Shown in pieces: positions 8,061-16,120 of a stretch of DNA of 64,000 bases. Within the stretch, counting starts at the first letter, position 1. Every line of letters starts with the position of its first letter. Source of the stretch: Streptomyces apocyni (lineage in GTDB: Bacteria; Actinomycetota; Actinomycetes; Streptomycetales; Streptomycetaceae). A program made the translations under genes and the position numbers. The stretch lies in assembly GCF_009739465.1 (NCBI RefSeq), contig NZ_WHOM01000034.1, positions 1 to 64,000 of the forward strand. The letters are read 5' to 3'. Below the pieces are notes generated by a model, which had not been told where the DNA came from, did not search any database, and saw only the letters and a list, made by a program, of their open reading frames with translations.

Positions 8061-8870
8061 GTGCCTGAGGGGCACACCATCCACCGCCTGGCGGCCGACC
8101 ACCGGGACCGCTTCCTGGACCAGGCGACCCGCGTCACCAGCCCCCAGGGCAAGTTCTCCGACAGCGCCGCCCTGCTGGACGGCCAGCGCCTCACCGAGGC
8201 CGAAGCCCACGGCAAGCACCTCTTCCTCGGCTTCGCCGACACCGGCTGGGTGCACATCCACCTTGGCCTGTTCGGCAAGCTGGGGTTCGGTACGGCCCCC
8301 GCGCCGCCGCCCACGGACACCGTACGGCTCCGACTGCGCACCGACGCGGCCTACGCCGACCTGCGCGGCCCCACCACCTGCGCCCTGATCACGGACGCCG
8401 AGAAGCAGGCGATACACGACCGCCTCGGCCCCGACCCGCTTCGTCACGCGGACGACCCGGACCGCGCCTGGCACCGCGTCTCCCGCTCCCGTACGACCAT
8501 CGCGGCCCTGCTCATGGACCAGAAGGTGATCGCGGGCGTCGGCAACGTCTACCGCGCCGAGGTGCTGTTCCGGCACGGCATCGACCCGTACCGCACCGGC
8601 CGCGACCTCACCCCCGCCGAGTGGACGGCGATCTGGACCGACCTCGTCGCCCTGATGCGCGAGGGCGTACGCCTCAACCGCATCGACACCGTACGGCCCG
8701 AGCACACCCCCGAGGCGATGGGCCGCCCGCCGCGCGTGGACGACCACGGCGGCGAGGTGTACGTGTACCGCAGAGCCCACCAGCCCTGCCACATCTGTGG
8801 CGGCGAGATCCGCACCGCCGATCTCGCCGCCCGCAACCTCTTCTGGTGCCCCACCTGCCAGCGGCGCTGA
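8061..8870 (+). CDS. Fpg/Nei family DNA glycosylase (endonuclease VIII-like)
   Basis: A 269-aa base-excision repair enzyme that excises oxidised bases and nicks the abasic site. The mature protein would begin PEGHTIHRLA, with catalytic Pro2 and Glu3. A lysine follows in HGKHLFLGF, the helix-two-turn-helix holds KVIAGVGNVYRAEVLF, and the C-terminal zinc finger is CHICGG...FWCPTCQR. PEGHT rather than PELPE points to the Nei/Nei2 branch, not MutM. A GTG start with a strong SD (GAGGAGG, 4 nt spacing) fixes the N-terminus. Confidence 0.92.
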   Translation: MPEGHTIHRLAADHRDRFLDQATRVTSPQGKFSDSAALLDGQRLTEAEAHGKHLFLGFADTGWVHIHLGLFGKLGFGTAPAPPPTDTVRLRLRTDAAYADLRGPTTCALITDAEKQAIHDRLGPDPLRHADDPDRAWHRVSRSRTTIAALLMDQKVIAGVGNVYRAEVLFRHGIDPYRTGRDLTPAEWTAIWTDLVALMREGVRLNRIDTVRPEHTPEAMGRPPRVDDHGGEVYVYRRAHQPCHICGGEIRTADLAARNLFWCPTCQRR

Positions 8871-8890
8871 CAGTGCTGACCGTCCGACGG

Positions 8891-10162
8891 TCAGAAACCG
8901 TGCGGCAGCCAGGGCGCGACCGCCGACCCGAACGCCACCGACGCCTGAGCCACCGCCCCGCCGCGCAGCTCCCGCACCCGCCCGGCCGCCGCCAGCGACA
9001 CCAGTGAGACCCCACCGAGATAGGCCGCGCCCAACTCCCGTACGGACAGCGCCACATCGGCCGCGTCCTCGGTGCGCTCACAGGACGCGCCCTTGGCGTC
9101 ACCGGTCAGCCGCCAGCGCCCGGCGTTCCATGGGCAGAAGTCATCCTCGACGTCGAACACCACATCCACCGGCGTCTGATACGTACGCGCCTCAAGCGCG
9201 GCCCCGACCTCGACCAGCCGTACGTACAACGAGTCCCGCACCCGCACATTGCACCGCCGCACATCGGACACCATCTGCTGCCAGGCGTCGTCGACAGGCC
9301 GGTTCCGCAGCTGGACCGTCGAGATCAGGTCCAGGTCGAGGAGGTACCGCAGCAGCGCGGCGTACGCGGCCGGGTCCAGTGCGTCCAGATCGCGCAGCTG
9401 GACCGTGCCCTCGTGGGTGGAGGTCCACGTCCAGTCCGGCTTGACGTGGAACCGCGCGTACCCGACGATCTCACCCGCCCGCTCGGCCACCAGACACTGC
9501 AACGGCGACGCGCCGCCCCGGTCCTCGGCCGGGTCGATCAGCGCATGCCGCTCCCAGGGCGCCACCCGCGCGAGCATGCCGGGACGCCCCGGCACCAGCC
9601 GTGCGTACACCGCCTCACACGCGTCCAGTACCTCCGCGGGCGGCACCAACCGCAGCCGTACGTCATCCGTCCCGTCCGGCACGGCCAGCCGCACCCGACT
9701 GGTCTCGATCTCCGCCATCAGCTGCTGCGTCGCCGCCCCGTACCCGAAGCGGCCGTAGATCGCGGGTTCGGACGCGGTCAGGATGGCCAGCGGCTCACCC
9801 AGCGCCCGTACGTCGTCCAGCTGCCGCCGCATCAGGGCGCTGAGCAGACCGCGCCGCCGATGGGTGGGCTTCACGCCGACCATCGTCACCCCGGCCGACG
9901 GCACGAGGGCGCCGCCAGGCACGGTCAGCCGGAACGGGAAGGACCCGGCACCGGCGACGATTTCGGCCCCGCCCTTCGGCCCATCCCGGACGACGAGCGA
10001 CCGCTCAGGGACGGTCGCCGCACGATCGAACCCGCGATTCTCGTCATCTTCTCTGATCCCGCCGAACGCCAGCTCCAGATTGCTGAACCAGGCATCCCAG
10101 TCACCCGGATCAAGCACGCCTATGTCTAGTCGTCCATCGCCTACTCGCCCATCCACCGTCAT
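8891..10162 (-). CDS. Eis-type GNAT N-acetyltransferase
   Basis: A 423-aa protein of the Eis family. It has an N-terminal GNAT domain with the acetyl-CoA loop VGVKPTHRRRGLLSALM (residues about 95-111), a second degenerate GNAT domain, and a C-terminal sterol-carrier-like domain ending in Phe, whose carboxylate acts in catalysis in Mycobacterium Eis. Eis enzymes acetylate aminoglycosides or other amines; the natural substrate here is unknown. The SD is poor (TAGG), and the region shared with the divergent phosphatase gene is short. Confidence 0.88.
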   Translation of the reverse strand: MTVDGRVGDGRLDIGVLDPGDWDAWFSNLELAFGGIREDDENRGFDRAATVPERSLVVRDGPKGGAEIVAGAGSFPFRLTVPGGALVPSAGVTMVGVKPTHRRRGLLSALMRRQLDDVRALGEPLAILTASEPAIYGRFGYGAATQQLMAEIETSRVRLAVPDGTDDVRLRLVPPAEVLDACEAVYARLVPGRPGMLARVAPWERHALIDPAEDRGGASPLQCLVAERAGEIVGYARFHVKPDWTWTSTHEGTVQLRDLDALDPAAYAALLRYLLDLDLISTVQLRNRPVDDAWQQMVSDVRRCNVRVRDSLYVRLVEVGAALEARTYQTPVDVVFDVEDDFCPWNAGRWRLTGDAKGASCERTEDAADVALSVRELGAAYLGGVSLVSLAAAGRVRELRGGAVAQASVAFGSAVAPWLPHGF

Positions 10163-10343
10163 AGGCCATGCCTACCAGTACGCCGCCGCCCCGAGCGAGC
10201 CAATTCCCGCAGGCCGCGAGCCCGGCGCCCACCCAGACCGCCGACGGCCCCGCCGATGGCCCGCCGACAGCCCGCCGACGGCTCCGTAGAGGCCCAGAAG
10301 GGGACAACCGGCACCTCCTGTGCGCGACGGCCCGGCGGGTGGA

Positions 10344-10361
10344 TAGGGTCCAGAGGCAATG
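10344..10361 (+). promoter_or_regulatory. Near-leaderless promoter of the PP2C gene
   Basis: TAGGGT at 10344-10349 ends 9 nt before the ATG, so transcription should start within about 3 nt of the start codon. No matching -35 was recognised. Confidence 0.4.
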
Positions 10362-11528
10362 GCACGAGCACGACGGCGCGGTCGCGGTAACCGCGCGGAA
10401 GCCGACACCGTCCCGGCCCGGCTGCGAAAGCGGGTGCACCGGGCGCGTATCGCGCTGCGCAGATCCGGCGTGGACTACTTCCGCGGCGACGGCTCCGACT
10501 GGGTAGCCCTGGCCGGGCTGCTGCTGTCAGTCCCGGCGATCACCGCCGGGACCCTCGCCATGCCCCTGTGGTTCTCGCCCGCACTCCTCGTGCTGCCGAT
10601 CGTCGCGGGCGGCCTGCTGCTGCGCCCCGCCAGCCTGCTCGGCCTGTACGCCACGGTCGGCGCGGCGCTGATCCTGGAGTCCGTCCACCTCGGGCCCTAC
10701 ACGGAGGGCCATGACAGCGTCACCCCTGGCGTCGTCCTGACCGTCGCCGCCTGCGGCTTCTTCGGGCTGCTCATCGCCCAGTTCCGCAGCCGAGTCGGCG
10801 TGCCCTGGCGGCGCGGCCACACCATGCTCTTCGATCTGCGCGAGCGCATCCGCGTACAGAGCAAGCTGCCCAAACTCCCGAGCGGCTGGCACCGCGAGAT
10901 GGCGCTGCGCCCGGCGGGCGGCCAGTCCTTCTCGGGGGACTTCGTGGTGGCCGCCCGTACGAACGGCGGCCGCACCCTGGAGATCGTCCTGACCGACGTC
11001 TCCGGCAAGGGCATGGACGCCGCCTCCCGCTCCCTGCTCCTGTCCGGCGCCTTCGGCGGCCTGCTCGGCTCGCTGCCCCCGCACGCCTTCCTCCCCGCAG
11101 CCAACGGCTACCTGCTCCGCCAGGACTGGGACGAGGGCTTCGCCACCTCCATCCACCTCGCTCTCGACCTGGAGTCCGGCGACTACGAACTCCTCACCGC
11201 AGGCCACCCACCCGCGATACAGCTGCACGCGGGCACCGGACGCTGGGAGGAGAAGTCCGCCGAGGGCCCCCTCCTCGGCGTGTACGACGGCGCCCAGTTC
11301 GACCCGGTCAAGGGCACCCTGCGCCCCGGCGACGTACTGCTCCTCTTCACCGACGGCTTGGTGGAGACCTCCGACCGCGACATCGCCGAGGGCATAGACC
11401 GCCTCACCGGCGAGGCCGACCGCTACGTCGCGGGCGGCTTCCGAGGCGCCGCCTGGCACCTGATCGAAGCGGTGGCAAAGGACGTCAACGACGACCGCGC
11501 CCTGCTCTTGCTGTCGCGAGACGCGTAG
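10359..11528 (+). CDS. Membrane-anchored PP2C/SpoIIE-type serine phosphatase
   Basis: The 389-aa protein has a basic N-terminus, three to four hydrophobic segments (residues about 48-145), then a PP2C-like SpoIIE domain. Metal and catalytic motifs are visible: SFSGDFVVA, LTDVSGKGMDAA, LLTAGHPPAI and LLLFTDGLVET. Such phosphatases act on phosphorylated anti-anti-sigma factors in partner-switching control; no partner genes are next to it, and there is no GAF/PAS sensor, so any signal probably comes through the membrane part. Confidence 0.88.
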   Translation: MARARRRGRGNRAEADTVPARLRKRVHRARIALRRSGVDYFRGDGSDWVALAGLLLSVPAITAGTLAMPLWFSPALLVLPIVAGGLLLRPASLLGLYATVGAALILESVHLGPYTEGHDSVTPGVVLTVAACGFFGLLIAQFRSRVGVPWRRGHTMLFDLRERIRVQSKLPKLPSGWHREMALRPAGGQSFSGDFVVAARTNGGRTLEIVLTDVSGKGMDAASRSLLLSGAFGGLLGSLPPHAFLPAANGYLLRQDWDEGFATSIHLALDLESGDYELLTAGHPPAIQLHAGTGRWEEKSAEGPLLGVYDGAQFDPVKGTLRPGDVLLLFTDGLVETSDRDIAEGIDRLTGEADRYVAGGFRGAAWHLIEAVAKDVNDDRALLLLSRDA

Positions 11529-11545
11529 CTCTGCCCGGGATTAGG

Positions 11546-11761
11546 TCACCCGGTCACCCGGTACACAACCCACCCCACGGCAACCACGGTCAGCACGGTA
11601 CTGGTGAACACCCACCTGCGCCGCAACCACCTGGCCACGCGAGGCGAAGCCCGCCGCGCCAACTCCTCCCGCCGAACCGCCCAGGCGGCCCGCACGGGCG
11701 CGGTCTTAAACCGAAGCGCGACAAGCACGAGCACCCCCAGCACCCCATAAACGATCAGCAA
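11546..11761 (-). CDS. Small two-helix membrane protein, unknown function
   Basis: A 71-aa product with hydrophobic segments at both ends (LIVYGVLGVLVLVAL and VLTVVAVGWVVY) and an Arg-rich centre. A TTG start is proposed because AAGGGG lies 10 nt upstream; no ATG or GTG fits. Extension upstream is Pro/Thr-rich and looks non-coding. It is convergent with the PP2C gene, 17 bp away. No family is recognised. Confidence 0.45.
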   Translation of the reverse strand: MLIVYGVLGVLVLVALRFKTAPVRAAWAVRREELARRASPRVARWLRRRWVFTSTVLTVVAVGWVVYRVTG

Positions 11762-11916
11762 CGCCCAAGCACCCCTTAGATCGCGGAAGCCGCGAGCGAT
11801 GCTAACGGAGGCCCGACCCCCTGGCGTGCTCGGTGTTGGGGCGGGGCGGGGCGGTGTCCTGGTTGCCCAGTACCGGAGTAGGCACCGGCGGCCGCCCGGT
11901 CCGTCCGATGGTGGCA

Positions 11917-12006
11917 GGTCCGGGACGGGCGTCAAGGGCGCTCCCTTCGGTCGCGTCGGCTCCGCCGATTCCGCTGTCGCTCCACCCTTGACACCCGTCC
12001 CGGACC
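11917..12006. repeat. 90-bp inverted-repeat element
   Basis: Arms of 22 bp (GGTCCGGGACGGGCGTCAAGGG and its complement, 21 of 22 matching) flank a 46-nt centre with its own TCGGC-TCC-GCCGA hairpin. The arms are far longer than needed for a terminator and no gene end lies within 150 bp. Confidence 0.8.
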
Positions 12007-12282
12007 CGCGAGGGCGAGGTACACCGGGCGGCCCAAAAACGGGGCAGCGGTCCGGCCTCGGGAGGGGCGCGCGTTTGACCGCCGACCGCGGACTGGTTGT
12101 TGGGGCGCACGAGAGGGGCGGGGTGGTCCGACACCGGCTCAGCGTCTGCGGCGGGTGGGGGCCACCGGTGCGCACGAGTTGATGGCGGGTGCCGTCCCGG
12201 CTGAGCGGCTGCAGGTCGGGGACGGTCGCGGGTGGTGGGGCGAGGCCCCGGCCGGGAGGCCGACCGGCCCATCCTGCTTCAG

Positions 12283-12366
12283 TCGGGGGTAAGGGGAGAC
12301 TTTGAGACAGCAACCTGCCCTCTTTGTCTGGCTTGTCGTGTCTCAAGTCGCACCTTTACTCCCCGA
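12283..12366. repeat. Long imperfect inverted repeat
   Basis: Left arm 12283-12309 and right arm 12339-12366 pair through TCGGGG/CCCCGA at the base, TAAGG/CCTTTA in the middle and GACTTTGAGACA/TGTCTCAAGTC at the top, with small bulges and a 29-nt loop. It lies about 160 bp downstream of the two-gene operon and could terminate it. Confidence 0.65.
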
Positions 12367-12524
12367 CCTGCCCCTCACCGGCCCGTGGCAGGCGCACGGG
12401 CAGCGAGGTGTCAGCAGCACGCCCATCCCGTGGGGGAGGGGGACGTCTCGGGTCTGGCGACAGTCGTGGTGCAGGCCCTGGTACTCCGGGTGGCGGGCGA
12501 GCGTGCACTCGGCCGACAGCCCGT

Positions 12525-12851
12525 TCACCGTCCGTCTCCGGAGGCGGGCAGCAGGGTGACCACGTCGGGTGTGGGCGGCAGGACCGCCGCGCAGTCGGGG
12601 CAGGCGTAGACGCTGAAGCCGGGCCCCGAGTTCTGGTGCACCTCGGAGACGACCACCGGGGTCGTAGTGAGCACGGCGCACCGCACGCACACACGCGGCA
12701 CTGGGCGCTGTGAGGTGGCTGCGCACGGCTGACACAGCAGTCGGTGACGCACCTGGCCGTCGCCGGTCTCGCTGGTGACGGTCGCGTACGGCCCCTGCGC
12801 CGTGCCGCACCCCGCGCACAAATCACCGCCCGTCTGCGATACGGCATCCAT
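12525..12851 (-). CDS. Small zinc-ribbon-like protein, unknown function
   Basis: The 108-aa product has four CxxC pairs (LCAGCG, LCQPC, VCVRC, ACPDC), which should bind two zinc ions. No named family is recognised. Its ATG overlaps the TGA of the upstream gene (TGATG), so the two are translationally coupled. The pair lies divergent from a stand-alone GntR regulator, an arrangement seen in Streptomyces plasmid and integrative-element remnants; that link is inference. Confidence 0.65.
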   Translation of the reverse strand: MDAVSQTGGDLCAGCGTAQGPYATVTSETGDGQVRHRLLCQPCAATSQRPVPRVCVRCAVLTTTPVVVSEVHQNSGPGFSVYACPDCAAVLPPTPDVVTLLPASGDGR

Positions 12852-13168
12852 CACACCACCCCCACCCCGTACAGGACGTGGGTGTCGAGGTCGATCCCGA
12901 AGTCGGCCGCGAGCACGAGGGCGAGCCGCCGCTGCCGCTGCTCGTCGGCAGCCAGATACGGACGCACCAAGGCCGTCTCGGCACCGTCGATCGGTAGGTC
13001 CAGCCCGTATGGGGATCGGGGGAGCGCGACGGAAATGGGCCCGAGGGGGCGCGCCGACCTCTCGGGCGAGGGACCAGGCGTCGGGCGGCAACGGTGACGA
13101 CCGTACGGACGAGGGCCAAACTTCACCGCCACCCAACTCAACAACGCGTGGATAATGCGCACTGTCAT
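12851..13168 (-). CDS. Conserved small protein upstream of the zinc-ribbon gene
   Basis: A 105-aa product (MTVRIIHALLSWVAVKFGPR...) with one amphipathic or hydrophobic N-terminal helix, an Arg/Pro-rich centre and an acidic C-terminal helix (LAADEQRQRRLALVLAADFG). The ATG has GGAGG only 3 nt upstream; a start 16 codons earlier is possible but lacks conserved-looking sequence. No family is recognised. It is the first gene of the coupled pair, transcribed away from the GntR gene. Confidence 0.6.
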   Translation of the reverse strand: MTVRIIHALLSWVAVKFGPRPYGRHRCRPTPGPSPERSARPLGPISVALPRSPYGLDLPIDGAETALVRPYLAADEQRQRRLALVLAADFGIDLDTHVLYGVGVV

Positions 13169-13260
13169 CAACCTCCATGGGGTTGGTGGCCACGCCCCCG
13201 GACGGCCGTCTCCCAAACGCCGTCGCGGGGGTCTGCTCTCGTCCCCCGACCTTACGCCAA

Positions 13261-13280
13261 CTTGGTACGTCTTGGAACGT
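13261..13280. promoter_or_regulatory. Two tandem 10-bp repeats between the GntR gene and its divergent operon
   Basis: CTTGGTACGT and CTTGGAACGT lie head to tail in the 170-bp divergent region, about 60-80 bp from the gntR start. One helical turn apart, they are plausible binding sites for the adjacent GntR protein. TATGCT at 13303-13308 could be the -10 of the gntR promoter. Confidence 0.5.
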
Positions 13281-13338
13281 CTTCTCTCGTCCTAACCCGC
13301 CCTATGCTGTGATGGGTTGACCTTTTACGCTCCGAGTC

Positions 13339-13632
13339 ATGATCGAGATCGACCGGGAGAGCATCACCCCGATGTACTTGCAGCTGGCATCGGTGCTGCG
13401 CGAGCGCATCCGACGCGGGGAGATCCCGGTTGGCCGCCGCATTCCCTCCCACCACGAACTGGAGCAGGAGACGGGCGGTGCGATCAGCCGCCGCACCATC
13501 AAGTCCGCCATTGACGTACTTGCGGCCGAGGGAACCGTTCAGGGCGTCCAGGGCAAGGGCGTATTCGTTGTCGCCGTGCCCGACGCTCCCCCGTCCACCG
13601 AGACGCCGGAGGCCGACGAGTCCGTCGATTGA
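13339..13632 (+). CDS. Stand-alone GntR-family regulator (DNA-binding domain only)
   Basis: A 97-aa protein that is almost only the GntR winged helix: MYLQLASVLRERIRRGEIPVG, then the recognition helix region ISRRTIKSAIDVLAAEG and the wing VQGVQGKGVFV. The usual C-terminal effector domain is absent; only a 20-residue acidic tail follows. Short GntR proteins of this kind (KorSA-like) repress genes of Streptomyces conjugative elements, which suits the divergent small operon. No tra, int or rep gene is nearby, so this would be a remnant. Confidence 0.82.
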   Translation: MIEIDRESITPMYLQLASVLRERIRRGEIPVGRRIPSHHELEQETGGAISRRTIKSAIDVLAAEGTVQGVQGKGVFVVAVPDAPPSTETPEADESVD

Positions 13633-13809
13633 CGGCACCTTCACGTTCGCGTCGGAGGGGGCGCTGTGATCGCCCCTACGGCTATCGCCTTGCTGGACCT
13701 GGGGACGTCGAGCTTCAGTCTCCAGCCGGTGCGCGACAGAGACAATCGGGCCCCTGATCGGCCGCCTTGACGCCCCCGCCCGCACCACACCGCCAGTCGC
13801 GGCTGTGAC
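13633..13809. other. Intergenic stretch with possible gntR terminator
   Basis: A hairpin with a 7-bp stem and one bulge (AGGGGGCG, 7-nt loop, CGCCCCT; 13656-13677) follows the gntR stop and may end its transcript. The rest shows no gene. Confidence 0.45.
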
Positions 13810-14930
13810 CTACTGTGCTTCTCGGCCCCCGGTGGGCGCCTTCCAGACGATGTCTTCCTGGGCGTGTCCCCCACCCAGGAACGAAATGGTGGCGGGGCGG
13901 TCGTCCTTGGGCAGGAAGTGGATCGAGCACTGGGTGACTGTGGCGTTCGGCTTGACGAAGTCGTTCGGGACAGAGTGCGGACACTGCTTGACCCCAGGCC
14001 CGCCGATCTCAATTGCTGGCGCTCCTCCCACGGTCAGCCCGTTGGTGGTCTGTAGTTTTACGGTGTCCTGCATGCCGGGGTAGAGGTCGTTCTCCCCGTC
14101 GTTTCGGTACTCGAACGTCACGTAGTGCGGAACGGCCTTCTTCTGATCGTTGGTCAGGTCGAACTTGCTGAGATCGGCCAGGCTCCCCGCGCGGACGCTC
14201 TTCGGTGTGACCGGGATCGGGATGGAACAGCTGGACCTGTCCGTGCCGATGGCCTTGGCGGGTTCGCCCATCGGCAGCGCCTTGCTCGCTTCGGAGGCGT
14301 CGTCCTTGTCGTCCTTCGTGTCTCCCGCCTTCCAGGAGACCGGGTCGCCTCCCGGGGCGTCGTACCAGACGGACGCGGGCTCCTTGTGCTTGGTCAGCAT
14401 GACGAGAGCGCAGACTTCCGCGGTTTCCCGGCAGCGAGCTCTGCGGGGTTTCCTTTCCGGCACTGCTTCGGCAGGTCCGAGGCGGAGGCAGGAGTGGCGT
14501 CGGCGAGCAGGACCGCCTTGCTCCGTGAGCTCGTCGGTCCGGCGAGGTAGAGGTAGCCGCCGAGGTCGGGGCGATCGAGCGTGTCCGGTCCGGTGTTGGT
14601 GAAGGCGACCGCGAGGTAGTACGGCCGGTCGTGCTGGAAGTTGACGTCGAGCCCCAGATGACTGAGATCCGATTCCGAACCGAGGGTCAGGCTCTTCGGA
14701 GTGACCCGGAGGGTACGGTCCTTCTCCTCGCGACTGGTCAACGTGACCTGTTCGGGGGTGGTCTGCAGGGGCAACGTCCGTGCGGCGGCGGCCTCGGCTG
14801 ACGGTGTATCGGAGTTGGAACCCCCGCTACCCCCACCGCACCCCGTCACGAGGATGAGCAATGCGCCCGCCCCCGTGAAGCCAGCCTTCCGCCGAGCTGG
14901 TCGACCTATCCGCACGGTGCTCCTGTCCAT
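13810..14930 (-). pseudogene. Secreted lipoprotein gene broken by a -1 frameshift
   Basis: Two same-strand frames (14930 to 14394, and 14463 to 13810) overlap by 70 nt and join into one protein of about 370 aa if one base is restored near 14420. The first gives a lipobox signal peptide (LLILVTGC) and a domain with VTPKSLTLGSESDLSHL; the second gives a second copy, VTPKSVRAGSLADLSKF. Joined sequence across the break reads AAGKPR-EVCALVML, which has no foreign stretch. It is therefore a two-domain surface lipoprotein, either inactivated or mis-sequenced at one position. No slippery heptamer is in frame, so programmed slippage is unlikely. The function is unknown. Confidence 0.75.
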
Positions 14931-14977
14931 CCTCTGCCCTGCAAAGCTGTTGTCGCTTACGTGTCGAGCTAGCCCAC

Positions 14978-14999
14978 ACCACCGCGCTGCGGCGGTGGT
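14978..14999 (-). terminator. Terminator of the Imm49 gene
   Basis: An 8-bp stem (ACCACCGC / GCGGTGGT) with a 6-nt loop begins 18 nt after the Imm49 stop, before the lipoprotein start. Confidence 0.6.
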
Positions 15000-15016
15000 T
15001 GAAGGAGGCGTGAGCC

Positions 15017-15886
15017 TCAGGTGTCGATCTCGCCCACCCAGGCGTACTCCAGCAGTGCCTTCGGTAGGTAGTCGGATTCGACGTCGATCGGCATGTCGGC
15101 ATCATGGGCCAGACAGGCGATGGCCAGGGGGCCGAGCGCGACCAGGCCGTCGCTACTCAGGGACCTTTCCTCGTCTGTGGTCCAGTACTCCTTGTGCCAC
15201 CTGAGAGATTCGGCCAGCGCTTCGTTGAACTCCGCCTGCTCCCGGCGCAGATAGCGGTAGAAAATGTTGAGTGGCGGGTACAGGATCTTCAGCATCAGCT
15301 CCGTGTCCGCATGCCGGGCCACCGCTGGGGCGGTGCCGTTGACGGCGGCGACGAGTTTGTCCCAGGTGTCTTGTCGACCGAACCAGAAGTTCTGCAGGGT
15401 CTCTACCCAGTCGTAGATGTACTCGTCGAATTCTGCCCCCGACTCGCGGAGGAAGGAGACGGGCACCTGCGCCAGCTGCGCCAAACGCTCGTTCTCGCGG
15501 CAGATCGCCGCTAGGTAGAAGGAGGTGACCCAGGCTCCTGCGTGCAGGTAGGGCTGAGGCCCGGTCGCAGGGAGGTTCTTCACCTCACCGTGGCTCCCGA
15601 TACGGCACGGCACAGGGCCCTCGGTCGCTGTGCCTGCGGCGAACAGCGCGGAGCCAGTCTGCATGGCCGTGACCCATGCCTCCCAGGTTGGGAACTCTGC
15701 CCCCCGTGGGTCGTCCGCGCAGTACGACTTGGCCACGTTCAGCGTGCTGCTCAGGACCCGGGAACGGGACATCTCCGATTCCTCGATCCGGTCGAGCATC
15801 CGGCCGAGACTCTCGATGCGCGCGGTGTTGCCCTCAGCCGTAACGCTATCGCTGGGGAAGTCATGACGGGTAACGCTCGTCACCAC
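15017..15886 (-). CDS. Imm49 family immunity protein
   Basis: A 289-aa soluble helical protein. Its length and conserved blocks (PTWEAWVTAMQTGSALFAAG, ESGAEFDEYIYDWVETLQ, ELMLKILYPPLNIFYRYLR, LVALGPLAIACLAHD) match the Imm49 family, immunity proteins of polymorphic toxin systems. It starts at a GTG (with a second GTG next) behind AGGAGAG. It lies 234 bp beyond the toxin's own small immunity gene, with a transposase scrap between, so it may guard against a different toxin and be an orphan immunity gene. GC looks lower than in the flanking core genes. Confidence 0.85.
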   Translation of the reverse strand: MVTSVTRHDFPSDSVTAEGNTARIESLGRMLDRIEESEMSRSRVLSSTLNVAKSYCADDPRGAEFPTWEAWVTAMQTGSALFAAGTATEGPVPCRIGSHGEVKNLPATGPQPYLHAGAWVTSFYLAAICRENERLAQLAQVPVSFLRESGAEFDEYIYDWVETLQNFWFGRQDTWDKLVAAVNGTAPAVARHADTELMLKILYPPLNIFYRYLRREQAEFNEALAESLRWHKEYWTTDEERSLSSDGLVALGPLAIACLAHDADMPIDVESDYLPKALLEYAWVGEIDT

Positions 15887-15974
15887 TGAGTCTCTCCTCT
15901 AGTAAATCTTGAGGTGCTCCAGTACTACAGCCGGAGATCTTGTAACCGTGGCATGTCACGTTCGTTGACCGGGC

Positions 15975-16072
15975 ATGATGGGTGTGACGGCTGAGCAGAT
16001 GGCTGGGTGGGACACGGAACTGTCCAAGCTGACCGGTTCGTTGGGCGGTTGTTCAACCGGCCTGAGCCACGC
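15975..16072 (+). mobile_element. Remnant of an IS701-type transposase (5' end only, frameshifted)
   Basis: An ATG opens a frame reading MMGVTAEQMAGWDTELSKL; after a one-base loss the next frame reads GRLFNRPEPR. Together these resemble the first ~35 residues of Streptomyces IS701-family transposases (VTAEEMAGW...RFxRPEPR). The similarity then stops, and no DDE core or terminal inverted repeats are visible. It is a scar, sitting between the two immunity genes and antisense to them. Confidence 0.6.
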
Positions 16073-16120
16073 GTGGTGGCAATCCGACTGAGTTGTAGGA
16101 GGAGGTGACGGTAGGAACTC

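Larger units (their letters stand above)
11762..12524. other. 763-bp region without supportable genes, rich in inverted repeats
   Basis: Long frames occur but are Pro/Arg-rich on either strand with no SD or recognisable family. The region holds two large inverted repeats, annotated separately, and otherwise G-rich sequence. It separates the housekeeping genes from the GntR-linked operon and may be an integration scar. Confidence 0.5.

Noticed and set aside
14394..14463. Programmed -1 frameshifting in the lipoprotein gene
   Set aside because: GGG-AAA in the zero frame is preceded by C, so re-pairing after a -1 slip would mismatch in both codons; no downstream stimulatory hairpin was evident.
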